The notes beneath the pieces were generated by a model. That model was not told the DNA's origin. It ran no database searches and saw only the letters and a program-made list of their open reading frames with translations. Shown piece after piece: positions 1-9,049 of a stretch of 64,000 nt of DNA. The DNA comes from Croceibacterium ferulae. GTDB lineage: Bacteria > Pseudomonadota > Alphaproteobacteria > Sphingomonadales > Sphingomonadaceae. Every line of letters starts with the position of its first letter. Within the stretch, counting starts at the first letter, position 1. The translations under genes and the position numbers were made by a program. The stretch covers positions 1 to 64,000 of the forward strand of contig NZ_QZVQ01000007.1 of NCBI RefSeq assembly GCF_003660445.1, in the 5' to 3' direction.

Positions 1-140
1 TCCTCGACCATGAAGCGGGTCGCCCGGCGCATGGTCTCCAGGATCTGCTCGCGCCCGGGTGAGGCTGCGAGAGCGGGGCTGAACTGCAGGGTAAGCGACA
101 GCGCCGCAGCGCTCCCCAGCAGATGGCGGCGGCTGATCAT
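1..140 (-). CDS. Tat-exported protein, N-terminal fragment
   Basis: Only the first 46 residues are in the window; the gene runs off the left edge. The ATG at 140 follows a GGGAGAG ribosome-binding site. The N-terminus MISRRHLLGSAAALSL has a twin-arginine motif and a hydrophobic stretch ending in ALA, so export by Tat is likely. The mature part starts with REQILETMRRATRFMVEE. I associate this kind of start with exported polysaccharide-degrading enzymes, possibly pectate lyase-like, but 46 residues cannot prove that. It is transcribed in the same direction as the TonB receptor behind it, which would suit a periplasmic enzyme for the same substrate. Function is unassigned. Confidence 0.6.
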   Translation of the reverse strand, partial: MISRRHLLGSAAALSLTLQFSPALAASPGREQILETMRRATRFMVE

Positions 141-321
141 TTACGGCTCTCCCATCGGCGGCTGCTCCCGTGATCGGAGCTTGCCATTTCGGTGACCTGA
201 CCTTGGCATGAAGTGTGGGGATCCGGAAAGGTGCATGCGCCGGCGCAGAGCTGCCGATTTGCCCGCCCTTGCACTCGCCTCTCCGGATCGTCGCCCACCC
301 ATGTATGCGCGGCAACCGACA

Positions 322-3144
322 CTACAGCGCGTAGCGAACGCCGAAAAAGAACTGCCGGCCCGTGTGGGTATAGACGTTCAGCCGGTTGCTGCTGTCGACG
401 TACCCGTCATTGTACTGGTCGGTCAGGTTCACCGCCTCGATGCTGAGCTGGACGCGATCGTTGAGGTTGTACGATGCTTGTGCATCCACGTTGATCGTGC
501 CGCGCACGCCCTGCACATCGTTGCTGTTGCTGGCGGGCACGGAGGTCAGGTAGCCCGAGCGGTAAGCAATGGATCCGCGGACGCTGAAACGGGTATCCTC
601 GTAATACAGCGTACCGTTGGCCGCGTGGCGCGACAGGCCGACCAGCGTGGCGTCCACCGTCGGTGCGCCAGGTGCGGTGGAGGTGAGGTATTCGATGGAC
701 GAATCGACAAAGGTGTAATTGGCCTGGATGCCGAAATTGGCGAGCGCGCCGGGCAGGAAGGTGAAGGGTTGCTGCACGTTCAGTTCCAGCCCCTTGAGCG
801 GGCCGCCATCCGAATTGACCGGCTGCGTGACCTGGAAGATCTCGTCCGGGGATGCGCCGGTGCCGGCCAGCAGTTCCAGCGGCAGACCCAGCGTGTTGTA
901 GGCGGCATCGCGCCGCAGGGTCTGCACGAAGGTGTCGATGTCCTTGTAGAACAGGCCGATGGCGAAGATCGCGCCGCTTTGCGGGTACCATTCCAGCGAC
1001 AGGTCGAGATTGTTCGACTTGGTGGGGGCAAGGAAGGGGTTGCCGGTGGAATAGTTGCGGTTCGCGCCCTGCACGCTGACATTGCCGCCCGGCGATACGC
1101 TGCCGAGGCCGGGGCGGGCGATGGTCTGCGCCGCGGCGAAACGAGCGACCAGGGTGGGCGACACATCCGCGACCAGGTTCAGCGATGGCAGCAGCATGTC
1201 GTACCGGCGGCCGATCGACACCTGTTCGAACACATTGCCGACCGCGGCGAAGGCGGTGCCGTCCTGCCGGGTGCTGAAGTAGCGCACGCCGACATTGCCG
1301 CGCAGCGGGAGGCCCGCCTCCAGGTTGAAGTCCAGCTGGGCATAGGCGCCCCAAGTTTTCTCCTGCACATTCTCGTTGTTGCCCCGGGCGGAGCTGTTTT
1401 CCACCCCGAAGGTCTGGTAGATGCCCGTGTTGCTGTAGATATCGAAGGCGCTGGCGTACTTCTCCAGATCTGGGGTGAGCCAGGCCGAGGGCGCGCCGGC
1501 CCCAAGGTCGATGCCGCGACCGAAATCGTCAAAGGTATAGGACAGGTCCGCGACCTGCTGTGACGTGAGCGTCTGTACCGTCAGTTCACGGGCGCGGCGC
1601 CGTTCGGTCGAATCGTAGCGGAAGCGGCGGAAATCCACGCCGGCACGCAGCACCAGCTCCGGCACGAATTCGTATTCGCCGAAGATCTTGGCGTTTTCGA
1701 ACCGGTTGCGCACGGCACTGGGGCGGATGCGCACTTCGGACGTGCCGTCCAGGTGCGACCAGTTGGCTGGATCGCTGAGGTCGAAGCCGTAGGTCAGCGC
1801 GGGGAAGCGGCCATTGGCGAAATCATAGGTGAAGCCGTCGCTGTCCACCCGGTCGAAGGTGACGGTGGTGGACACGGGGGAGCCAAACTTGCTGTCGGCA
1901 TAGCCGCCCAGGAAGCCGATCTTCAGCCCGTTGCCGAAATCCTGGTCGATCGTGCCGGTGACCTGCAGGAATTCGGTATTGAGTTCATCATAGCTGGTCT
2001 GGGTGCGCAGATCGACATTGTCGAACGTGGCGGTGACCAGATTGTTGTTCTCGTCCACCACGCCATCGCGGATGATCGTGTTGGGCTTGCCCGTGCCGCC
2101 GCGGCTGAGGCCGATCGCCTGCAGCTGCGCCTCGCTCCGCGTGCCGTTCAGGCGGGAATAGAGCGCGTCGACGCCGATCACCATCTGGTCGGTCGCTTCG
2201 TACTGGACCGATCCGGTCACGCCGATGCGTTCGGACTCCACATCATAGCTGACATAGGACGGGATGCGCGGAACGAAGATCGCTTCGGTCCCGCGCACCT
2301 GCAGGTCAGCCAGCGTATAGCCGGGCAGGGTGGAGGCCGCGTTGAAGCCGCCATTGTCACCGGCGGGTTCCCAGCGGGTGATGTTCGCGCCTTCCTCGAT
2401 CAGGCGGCGCTTCTCATAAGCGGCGGACACCAGCACGCCCAGTCGTCCGTCCAGGAAGCGGTCGCTGGCCAGCAGCGACAGGCGCGGCGTGACCTTTTCC
2501 GCCAGGTCGTTGTAGCTGGCCTGGGCCGAGGCGACGAGGCGCGGGCCGGTGAAGTCGAACGGGCGCGCGGTGCGCAGGTCCACCGTCGCGCCCAGAGAGC
2601 CTTCCTCCACATCCGCGCTGGCGGATTTGCGCACGACCAGTTCGTTGAACAGGTCGGACGAGAAGATGTTGAAGTCGAACCCGCGCCCGCGATTGGTGCC
2701 GCCGCTATTGGCTGTGCCGCTGGAGGTGGTCAGCGCCTCCATCCCGTTGATGCGGACGCGGGTATATTCGGAGCCGAGGCCGCGCACGGAGATGGAGCGG
2801 CCTTCGCCCTGCACGCGGGTGATCGCGACACCGGGGATGCGCTGCAGCGATTCCGCCAGGTTCAGGTCGGGGAACTGGGCGATGTCCTCCGCCTTGATGG
2901 CATCGACCACGCCCGAACTGTTGCGCTTCAGGTTGATCGCGCTGGCCAGGCTCTGGCGAAAGCCGGTGACCACGATCTCCGCCCCGGCGCCGGGCACGTC
3001 GGTCTGCGGCTGCGCCTCGCTGGGAACGGCTGCGCTGCCGGCGGGCGGGGTGCCCTGCGCCAGGGCGGGTGCGGTCGCCAGCAGGGTACCGACCAGCGCG
3101 CTGGACAGGGAAAGGATGGTCTTGTGGTGCAGATTGCCCGTCAT
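322..3144 (-). CDS. TonB-dependent outer-membrane receptor
   Basis: A 940-residue TonB-dependent receptor for active uptake of a ligand across the outer membrane. A signal peptide covers about residues 1-30 (cleavage after ALAQ). A TonB box, EIVVTG, lies at about 56-61. The plug domain follows, with AESLQRIPGVAITR and SVRGLGSEYTRVRING as landmarks, and then a long barrel ending in the aromatic-rich FFFGVRYAL. There is no N-terminal STN signalling domain and no FecI/FecR neighbour. The start of the plug (FRQSLASAINLKRNS) matches the large Caulobacter/sphingomonad class often tied to carbohydrate uptake. The ATG at 3144 has GAAGAGG upstream. It diverges from a sugar-acid permease, so a uronate, aldarate or oligosaccharide ligand is likely; the exact ligand is not visible. 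Confidence 0.93.
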   Translation of the reverse strand: MTGNLHHKTILSLSSALVGTLLATAPALAQGTPPAGSAAVPSEAQPQTDVPGAGAEIVVTGFRQSLASAINLKRNSSGVVDAIKAEDIAQFPDLNLAESLQRIPGVAITRVQGEGRSISVRGLGSEYTRVRINGMEALTTSSGTANSGGTNRGRGFDFNIFSSDLFNELVVRKSASADVEEGSLGATVDLRTARPFDFTGPRLVASAQASYNDLAEKVTPRLSLLASDRFLDGRLGVLVSAAYEKRRLIEEGANITRWEPAGDNGGFNAASTLPGYTLADLQVRGTEAIFVPRIPSYVSYDVESERIGVTGSVQYEATDQMVIGVDALYSRLNGTRSEAQLQAIGLSRGGTGKPNTIIRDGVVDENNNLVTATFDNVDLRTQTSYDELNTEFLQVTGTIDQDFGNGLKIGFLGGYADSKFGSPVSTTVTFDRVDSDGFTYDFANGRFPALTYGFDLSDPANWSHLDGTSEVRIRPSAVRNRFENAKIFGEYEFVPELVLRAGVDFRRFRYDSTERRRARELTVQTLTSQQVADLSYTFDDFGRGIDLGAGAPSAWLTPDLEKYASAFDIYSNTGIYQTFGVENSSARGNNENVQEKTWGAYAQLDFNLEAGLPLRGNVGVRYFSTRQDGTAFAAVGNVFEQVSIGRRYDMLLPSLNLVADVSPTLVARFAAAQTIARPGLGSVSPGGNVSVQGANRNYSTGNPFLAPTKSNNLDLSLEWYPQSGAIFAIGLFYKDIDTFVQTLRRDAAYNTLGLPLELLAGTGASPDEIFQVTQPVNSDGGPLKGLELNVQQPFTFLPGALANFGIQANYTFVDSSIEYLTSTAPGAPTVDATLVGLSRHAANGTLYYEDTRFSVRGSIAYRSGYLTSVPASNSNDVQGVRGTINVDAQASYNLNDRVQLSIEAVNLTDQYNDGYVDSSNRLNVYTHTGRQFFFGVRYAL

Positions 3145-3166
3145 GGCTGAACCTCTTCCGTGATGC

Positions 3167-3186
3167 GCGGCCTCTCTGGGGGCCGC
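3167..3186. promoter_or_regulatory. Inverted repeat upstream of the TonB receptor
   Basis: GCGGCC (3167-3172) and GGCCGC (3181-3186) form a 6-bp inverted repeat with an 8-bp spacer, about 23 bp upstream of the receptor start. It could be an operator or a leader hairpin. GC-rich sequence makes such short repeats common by chance, so support is weak. Confidence 0.25.
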
Positions 3187-3334
3187 TCCACCTTGCTGTT
3201 AAGCCGGGCAGCGACGCACCCGCCAGCGCCAATCCGGCATTGATCGATGCGCGCTGCGCACTGAACACCCTGCGGCGCTGACGCATGCCCCGGCGTTCAT
3301 GCCAAGCTTTGGCTGGATCATCCCGGTCTGGGAC

Positions 3335-3362
3335 TTGGACGCGCATGCCCGCACGCTATAGC
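3335..3362 (+). promoter_or_regulatory. Candidate promoter of the permease operon
   Basis: TTGGAC at 3335-3340 and TATAGC at 3357-3362 are separated by 16 bp and resemble -35 and -10 boxes. The predicted transcript start, near 3369, lies just before a perfect palindrome (3379-3399) and the permease ribosome-binding site. This is a prediction by eye. Confidence 0.4.
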
Positions 3363-3378
3363 TTCGGACGATCAGGCA

Positions 3379-3399
3379 CGATCCGCGCATGACGGATCG
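3379..3399. promoter_or_regulatory. Palindromic candidate operator
   Basis: CGATCCG (3379-3385) and CGGATCG (3393-3399) are perfect 7-bp inverted arms around a 7-bp spacer. The site falls between the candidate promoter and the ribosome-binding site GGAGAGGA (3408-3415) of the permease gene. That is where a repressor would block transcription. No GntR- or LacI-type regulator is in the window; the only nearby regulator is the LysR gene at 8131-9018. A leader hairpin is the alternative. Confidence 0.45.
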
Positions 3400-3422
3400 G
3401 CCGCAACGGAGAGGAACAGTTG

Positions 3423-4736
3423 ATGGCGCCCACGGGCACACAGACACGCATCCGGTATCGGATCATCGCGCTGATCTTCGTCGTCACAGTCATCAACTAT
3501 GCCGATCGTGCGACCTTCTCCATTGCCGGGGAGCAGGCATCGCAGGAGCTGGGCCTCAGTGCGGTGCAGACCGGATATATCCTGTCCGCCTTCGCCTGGG
3601 CCTATGTGCTGGCGCAGGTGCCCGGCGGCGCCTTGCTGGACCGGTTCGGGACCAAGCGGATCTATGCCGGGGCCATTGCCATCTGGTCGCTGTTCACCGC
3701 CACGCAGGGCTTCGCCGGCTGGCTGCCGGGCGTATCCGCCATGACCATGCTGTTCGTGCTGCGCTTCTGCGTCGGCGCGGCGGAGGCGCCGTCCTTCCCC
3801 GGCAATGCCCGGCTGGTCGCCGCGTGGTTTCCAGGGGCAGAGCGGGGCACGGCATCCGCGATCTTCAATTCCGCGCAATATTTCAGCCTGGTGGTGTTCG
3901 CACCGCTGATGGGCTGGCTGGCACATGATTTCGGCTGGCGGTCGGTGTTCTTCGTCATGGGCGCGCTGGGCCTGCTGGCGGCGCTGGCCTTTGCCAAGCT
4001 GATACATTCGCCCGTGCGTCACCCTGCCATCAATGCGGCCGAGCTGGAGCATATCGAGGCAGGTGGCGGGCTGATACGGATGGAGGACGCGCCGGCGGGA
4101 TCGCGCGTGGCGACCTTCACCCGCAAGAACGTGGCGCAGCTGCTGGGCAACCGGATGATGCTGGGCATCTATCTGGGCCAGTATTCGATCAATGTGCTGA
4201 CCTATTTCTTCGTGACCTGGTTCCCGATCTATCTGGTGCGCGACCGGGGCATGACGATCCTGGAGGCGGGCTTTTCCGCTGCGGTGCCGGCCTTGTGCGG
4301 CTTTGTCGGCGGGGTGGCAGGCGGTTACCTGTCGGACCGGCTGCTGAAGCGGACCGGCTCCATCGACCTGGCGCGCAAGGCCCCGCTGGTGGTCGGCATG
4401 CTGCTGGCGACGATGATCATCGGCTGCGTCTATGCGGAGGAGGAGTGGCTGGTCATCCTGCTGCTGTCGCTCGCCTTCTTCGGCAAGGGCGTGGCATCTC
4501 TGGGCTGGGCGGTGATGTCCGATGTGTCGCCGCGCCAGCTGGCGGGGCTTGCCGGAGGCGTGTTCAATATGTTCGGCAATGTCGCGGGCATCGTCACGCC
4601 GATCGTCATCGGCTACATCGTGGCGTCCACCGGATCGTTCGACGGTGCGCTGATCTTCGTTGGGGCGCATTGCCTACTGACGATCTTCGCCTTCTTGGTG
4701 ATCGTCGGGCCGATCCGCCGGCTGGAGCTTAACTGA
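3423..4736 (+). CDS. gudP: MFS sugar-acid permease, GudP-like
   Basis: A 437-residue, 12-helix inner-membrane transporter of the anion:cation symporter family within the MFS. It probably imports D-glucarate, galactarate or a related acid with protons. Landmarks typical of glucarate permeases are NYADRATFSIAG near the start of helix 1, GGALLDRFGTKRIY (loop 2-3 motif), and EAPSFPGNARLVAAWFP followed by ERGTASAIFNSAQYF. The ATG at 3423 is preferred over a TTG three bases earlier because GGAGAGGA sits 7 nt upstream. Its stop overlaps the next start as TGATG, so the two are co-translated. KdgD in the neighbouring convergent operon supports an aldarate substrate, but hexuronate or galactonate remains possible. 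Confidence 0.85.
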   Translation: MAPTGTQTRIRYRIIALIFVVTVINYADRATFSIAGEQASQELGLSAVQTGYILSAFAWAYVLAQVPGGALLDRFGTKRIYAGAIAIWSLFTATQGFAGWLPGVSAMTMLFVLRFCVGAAEAPSFPGNARLVAAWFPGAERGTASAIFNSAQYFSLVVFAPLMGWLAHDFGWRSVFFVMGALGLLAALAFAKLIHSPVRHPAINAAELEHIEAGGGLIRMEDAPAGSRVATFTRKNVAQLLGNRMMLGIYLGQYSINVLTYFFVTWFPIYLVRDRGMTILEAGFSAAVPALCGFVGGVAGGYLSDRLLKRTGSIDLARKAPLVVGMLLATMIIGCVYAEEEWLVILLLSLAFFGKGVASLGWAVMSDVSPRQLAGLAGGVFNMFGNVAGIVTPIVIGYIVASTGSFDGALIFVGAHCLLTIFAFLVIVGPIRRLELN

Positions 4737-6577
4737 TGCACACCACGCGCCGCACACTGCTGGGCACTGGAGTCGCCGCGCTGGCCCTGACCGCCGCGCC
4801 GGTCCGCGCCGCCCGGCCGCAGATGCAGATCGATACTCCGATGGCGGCGCCGGACTGGGCCGTGCTGCAACGCCGGCTGCTGGCGGAGAATGCCCGGTCC
4901 TGCGTCGAATATTACCGCACCTATGTCGACGAGCGGGACTGGCTGAAGGTCTTTGTGCGCTGGGGCGCGAATGATGGGCCGGACGATGCGGCGGAAGCCA
5001 CCAATGACTGGCTGCTGCTGCACGCACTGGGCGGCGATGATCGCATCCTGCAGCTGTCGCAGCGGTTCTGGGAAGGGCACCTAGACCAGTACACCATCGC
5101 CCGCACGGTGGAGACGCCGGCGGGCCGCAATGGCATGTACCGGTTCGAGTTCCCGACGCAGCTGGACTGGCAGCATAATGCGGAAGGGCTGTCATCGTTC
5201 AACCTGATGGGCCTGTCCGCGCCGACGGACGCAAGATTGCGGCAGCGGACGCGGCGTTATGCCGATTTCTACACCGGTGCCGATCCGGCGGTGCAGAACT
5301 ACGATCCCCAGCACCGCGTGATCCGCAGCATGATGAACGGTAGCCTGGGGCCGATGATGCGCCCTGCGACCGCGCTCGACTGGGCGGGCGACCCGTTCGA
5401 TACCAGCCTGTTCCACCTGGAGCATGGCGAGGAGAACTACCAGCAGACGCTGGACCATTACCGCGAATATACAGATGTGGTCGGCGACAGCCCGCTGAAC
5501 CTGCAATCCACCACACTGGGGCTGAATGCCTATGCGCTGGGTGCGGGGGACCGGTTCCGGGACTGGGCGCTGGATTATCTGGGTGCGTGGGTGGAACGGG
5601 CGCGGGCCAATGGCGACATCCTGCCCAGCAATGTCGGCCCCGATGGCGTGATCGGTTCCAGCGCTGGCGGCTGGTGGGGTGGAGTCTATGGCTGGGGCTT
5701 CTCCCCGGTCGTGCCGCAGACGGGGGAGCGGCAGGACCGCAACCGGGTGCCGCGATCGATCACCGCCTTCATGAACGGCACGCTGCTGAGCGGCGACAAT
5801 GCATTTATCGATCTGTGGCGGCGGCAGGTTGCCAGGCTGAACGATCTCGGCCGGACGGTCGATGGAAAGTTCGCCACCCCGACGATGCACGGGGCGGATG
5901 GCTGGTATGGCTGGCGCCCCGGCCCCAATCGCCAGAACGCAGGCGAGATCTGGTATGTCACGCAGCGCGCCGATGACCGCGAGACCGCCGGAGCGGAGCC
6001 GTGGCTGGAATATCTCGACGGCCGCAATCCCGGCTATCCGCTGGAGGTGCTGAATGCCGATCTGCAGCACATTGCGGAGTGCGATGCGAGGCGGCTGGCG
6101 GACGACACCACGCCGCAGACCCGGCTGGCGGACTGGCCGTTGGACAAGAACCCGGCGAGCGTGAAAAGCTTGGTGCAGCTGATGACTGGCGGGCTGCATA
6201 TCGCCCGTCCGGCATGGTCACGTCAGTCGCCACCGCAGGGCGGGGTGACGCTGCATTGCCGCCTGCGCTATTTCGACCCCGTCCGCCGTCGCGCCGGCCT
6301 GCCGCCCGACTGCGCGGCGCTGGTTCACACGATGCGCGACGATGCGGTGGAGGTGACGCTGGTCAATCTGTCCGACGACGTCCGCAATGTGGTGGTGCAG
6401 GGCGGCGCCTATTCCGAGCATCGCCTGCAGGGCGTGACGGTCGACGGTCGGCAGGTGGCCGGCGGCGGGCGTGACGTGGCGGTACAGCTGGCGCCCCGTT
6501 GCGGCGCACGGCTGACGGTCGCCATGCAGCGTTATGCCGACCGTCCGACACTGGCTTTCCCGTGGGATCGGGTCTGA
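4736..6577 (+). CDS. Tat-exported protein of unknown family
   Basis: A 613-residue protein I cannot place in a named family. It starts MHTTRRTLLGTGVAALAL, a clear Tat signal, with cleavage probably after VRA near residue 25. The mature protein is rich in Trp, Tyr and Asp and largely helical, with stretches such as SSAGGWWGGVYGWGFSP and GADGWYGWRPGPN. The last 90 or so residues look like a beta-rich module. The aromatic content and helical pattern would fit an alpha/alpha-barrel carbohydrate-active enzyme, but no catalytic motif is recognised. It overlaps the permease stop by one base (TGATG), so it belongs to the uptake operon and probably processes the substrate in the periplasm. Confidence 0.85.
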   Translation: MHTTRRTLLGTGVAALALTAAPVRAARPQMQIDTPMAAPDWAVLQRRLLAENARSCVEYYRTYVDERDWLKVFVRWGANDGPDDAAEATNDWLLLHALGGDDRILQLSQRFWEGHLDQYTIARTVETPAGRNGMYRFEFPTQLDWQHNAEGLSSFNLMGLSAPTDARLRQRTRRYADFYTGADPAVQNYDPQHRVIRSMMNGSLGPMMRPATALDWAGDPFDTSLFHLEHGEENYQQTLDHYREYTDVVGDSPLNLQSTTLGLNAYALGAGDRFRDWALDYLGAWVERARANGDILPSNVGPDGVIGSSAGGWWGGVYGWGFSPVVPQTGERQDRNRVPRSITAFMNGTLLSGDNAFIDLWRRQVARLNDLGRTVDGKFATPTMHGADGWYGWRPGPNRQNAGEIWYVTQRADDRETAGAEPWLEYLDGRNPGYPLEVLNADLQHIAECDARRLADDTTPQTRLADWPLDKNPASVKSLVQLMTGGLHIARPAWSRQSPPQGGVTLHCRLRYFDPVRRRAGLPPDCAALVHTMRDDAVEVTLVNLSDDVRNVVVQGGAYSEHRLQGVTVDGRQVAGGGRDVAVQLAPRCGARLTVAMQRYADRPTLAFPWDRV

Positions 6578-6580
6578 GAC

Positions 6581-8131
6581 CTACCCGCCGGGCTTGATGT
6601 AGGGGGCGACGGCGAACAGCAGCCGTTCCTCCCGCCGGGGGTCGTTCTCTATCCGGCAGGTCGTATCGAAGATCATCGTGCCGCGCCGGTCCAGATCGTA
6701 GGCCGGCCAGGCAGGCAGGGCGGCGGTGTTGGGATCGCCGGTGCGGGCAAAGGCGATGAAGCTGTCGGCCATGTGCGCCGCCAGTGCGCGTGCGGCCGGG
6801 CCGTTGCCCGTCTGCTGGCCAGCGCGGGCGGTGTTGTCGAACACCAGCGGGATGTCGAGCGTGTGGTACGCGCCCAGCACGCCGCCATCCTCGGGCGAGG
6901 GCCAGTCCAGCTGGTACATCCAGGTCGGCGCGCCGATCCGCGCGCGCGCCTCCGCCTGCAGCAGATGGCCGGGCCAGGACCGGCCGGCGGTGCTGGCCGC
7001 GAGCAGGATCTGCGCCGGGCTGCGATCGGGATAGAAGGCGCGGTACTGGCGGATGACGTGATCGGGGGCGAGGTCCTTGACCATCTGGCCCATCAGCCGG
7101 TCGGGCAGGTTGTCCCAGGTGGTGTCGCCCGCCAGCAATTGCGCGCGCAGCCAGGCGCCGGTTTCATCATGCGTGTTGCCCACGATCAGCGGGATATGCG
7201 CGGCTTCCTGCGGGGCGTCGGGCACAAAGGGGTGCCGGGGCAGGGCGCCGTGGTCCAGCGTGGAAACGAAGCTGATCTCGCCCTTGCCCTCCAGCGGGTC
7301 GGTGTTGGCCATCGCCTCGACCAGCCGTTCGATCGGCAAGCTCGCGAGTGCGGCATAATCGCTGACGCCAGCCGCCGCCATGAAGGCGCGGGCGCGACGG
7401 GTGGCGTTGTTGGGGCCGGCGGCGGTGACGTGCTGTCCGCTCATGGTGGCGACGCGGTGGATCAGCGGGCGTGCCTCCGGCATGGCCATCAGCGTGATCG
7501 CCTTGCCCCCGCCGCCGGACTGACCGAACAGCATGACGCATCGCGGATCGCCGCCGAACGCAGCGATGTTGTCGCGCACCCATTGCAGCGCCAGCACGAT
7601 GTCCAGATTGCCGACATTGCCCGATTCCGCCGGCCCGCCCAACTGCGCCAGGTAGCAATAGCCCATGCCTGCCAGCCGGTGGTTGAGCGTCACCACCACC
7701 ACATCGCCCCGGCGCACCAGATTGCCGCCATCATAGAGCGGGTCGGAGCCGGAGCCGTGGGCATGAGCACCGCCATGCAGATAGACCATCACCGGGCGCC
7801 GCGCGCCGTCCAGCGCGGGAGTCCAGACGTTGAGGAACAGGCAATCCTCCGACGTCGGCTCCTTCGCGCGGGTCTGCGGGGCGGCCGGGCCGTAGCTGGT
7901 GGCATCGGCGACACCGCTCCACGTAGCGGGCGGAACGGCGCGGCGGAACCGCGTCGTCGCCGTGTCCGCACCATAGCGGACGCCGCGGAACACCAGCGCG
8001 CCATCTTCGGTGAGGCCGCGCACGCGGCCATGCGCCGTTGCCGCCACCGGATCGCCGGCGGCCGCCGCGCGGCGTGGTGCCAGCACCAGCGGAGCGGCCG
8101 CCAGCGCCCCCACGAACTCACGCCGGCGCAT
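6581..8131 (-). CDS. Exported type B carboxylesterase
   Basis: A 516-residue alpha/beta-hydrolase of the carboxylesterase type B family. The start at 8131 (MRRREFVGALAAAPLVL) carries a Tat-like signal. Visible motifs are EDCLFLNVW (95-103), the oxyanion-hole segment HGGAHAHG (119-126), the nucleophile elbow GQSGG with Ser205, Glu323 in NTHDETGAW, and His423 in GAYHTLDIP, so the triad is complete. The ATG overlaps the LysR stop as TGATG, which couples the two genes. Among sugar-acid genes it may remove acetyl, methyl or feruloyl esters from plant polysaccharide fragments, but the substrate is not shown. Longer starts within lysR are possible but would bury the Tat signal. Confidence 0.88.
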   Translation of the reverse strand: MRRREFVGALAAAPLVLAPRRAAAAGDPVAATAHGRVRGLTEDGALVFRGVRYGADTATTRFRRAVPPATWSGVADATSYGPAAPQTRAKEPTSEDCLFLNVWTPALDGARRPVMVYLHGGAHAHGSGSDPLYDGGNLVRRGDVVVVTLNHRLAGMGYCYLAQLGGPAESGNVGNLDIVLALQWVRDNIAAFGGDPRCVMLFGQSGGGGKAITLMAMPEARPLIHRVATMSGQHVTAAGPNNATRRARAFMAAAGVSDYAALASLPIERLVEAMANTDPLEGKGEISFVSTLDHGALPRHPFVPDAPQEAAHIPLIVGNTHDETGAWLRAQLLAGDTTWDNLPDRLMGQMVKDLAPDHVIRQYRAFYPDRSPAQILLAASTAGRSWPGHLLQAEARARIGAPTWMYQLDWPSPEDGGVLGAYHTLDIPLVFDNTARAGQQTGNGPAARALAAHMADSFIAFARTGDPNTAALPAWPAYDLDRRGTMIFDTTCRIENDPRREERLLFAVAPYIKPGG

Positions 8132-9018
8132 CAGCCCGCGATCTCCGCACACAGCCGTCGCATGGGCTCCAGCGCCGGATTGGCGTTGTCGCGCCGCCAC
8201 GCCATGTGCAGTTCGACCGGCTTTTCCGGCGTGGTGGTGAAGCGGCGGAACTGCACGTCCAGCATGTGGAGGCCAGATGCGGATTCCGGCACGATCGCGG
8301 CGGCCAGCCCGGCATGGACCAGCCCCAGCATGGAGTGGATCTGTGTCACATGTTGCACATAGTCCGGCATCACGCCCGCCTCGTCAAATTGCTGCAGCAG
8401 CATGTTGTGAAAGTAGCCAGCGCCCTGCCGGGAATACATGATCAGCGGGCGCCCGTCGAAATCGGCCGGGGCGAGTGTGGCCTGTCCAAGGCGGGCGTCG
8501 CCGGCCGGCAAGGCGGCGACCATCGGTTCGTTGAGCACGCACAGCGTGTCGAATTCCTGCCGGTCGACCGGCGGGCGGACGAAGCCGACATCGATCAGGC
8601 CGATCAGCAGCGCATCGACCTGGTCGCCCGTCACCATTTCGCGCAGGTCCAGCTCCACATTGGGCAATGATGCGCGCGCCTGCGCCACGATCTTCGGCAC
8701 CAGATGGTAGCCGGAGACCGCGGTGAAGCCGATCGAGATGCGTCCCGCATCGCCGTTTGCGACCCGACGGGCGGAGAGGGCGGCGCTTTCGGCCAGACGA
8801 ACGATCCGGCGTGCCTCTATCAGGAACACCTGGCCTGATGGGGTCAGGCTGACCGTGCGGCTGGTGCGTTCCAGCAGGGTCACGTTGAGAATACGTTCGA
8901 GCAGCTGGATCTGCCGGCTGAGCGGCGATTGCGTCATGTTGAGCCGCTGCGCCGCGCGGCCGAAGTGCAGTTCTTCGGCGGCGGCGACGAAGCAGCGCAA
9001 CTGACTGAGTTCAAACAT
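8131..9018 (-). CDS. LysR-family transcriptional regulator
   Basis: A 295-residue LysR regulator. The N-terminal winged helix (1-60) contains ELHFGRAAQRLNMTQSPLS and SRQIQLLE. The remainder is a periplasmic-binding-like effector domain. It resembles the BenM/CatM/HcaR style of LysR proteins. It sits between kdgD (31 nt upstream) and the esterase gene (1-nt overlap) on the same strand, an unusual arrangement because many LysR genes diverge from their targets. It probably controls this locus in response to a sugar acid or ester-derived acid. The palindrome at 3379-3399 does not contain an obvious T-N11-A LysR box, so it may belong to another regulator. Confidence 0.92.
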   Translation of the reverse strand: MFELSQLRCFVAAAEELHFGRAAQRLNMTQSPLSRQIQLLERILNVTLLERTSRTVSLTPSGQVFLIEARRIVRLAESAALSARRVANGDAGRISIGFTAVSGYHLVPKIVAQARASLPNVELDLREMVTGDQVDALLIGLIDVGFVRPPVDRQEFDTLCVLNEPMVAALPAGDARLGQATLAPADFDGRPLIMYSRQGAGYFHNMLLQQFDEAGVMPDYVQHVTQIHSMLGLVHAGLAAAIVPESASGLHMLDVQFRRFTTTPEKPVELHMAWRRDNANPALEPMRRLCAEIAG

Positions 9019-9049
9019 CAGCCGAAGCTAAATGCGCAAGGGGCGCCTG

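Noticed and set aside
208-3150. Long plus-strand open frames (208-1563 and 1753-3150)
   Set aside because: They are antisense to the TonB receptor, lack any domain, and are rich in Arg, Gly and Ala as expected from the mirror of a GC-rich gene.
3372-4670. 432-codon minus-strand frame over the permease gene
   Set aside because: The product is His/Arg/Gln-rich without a domain; the plus-strand frame is a clear MFS permease.
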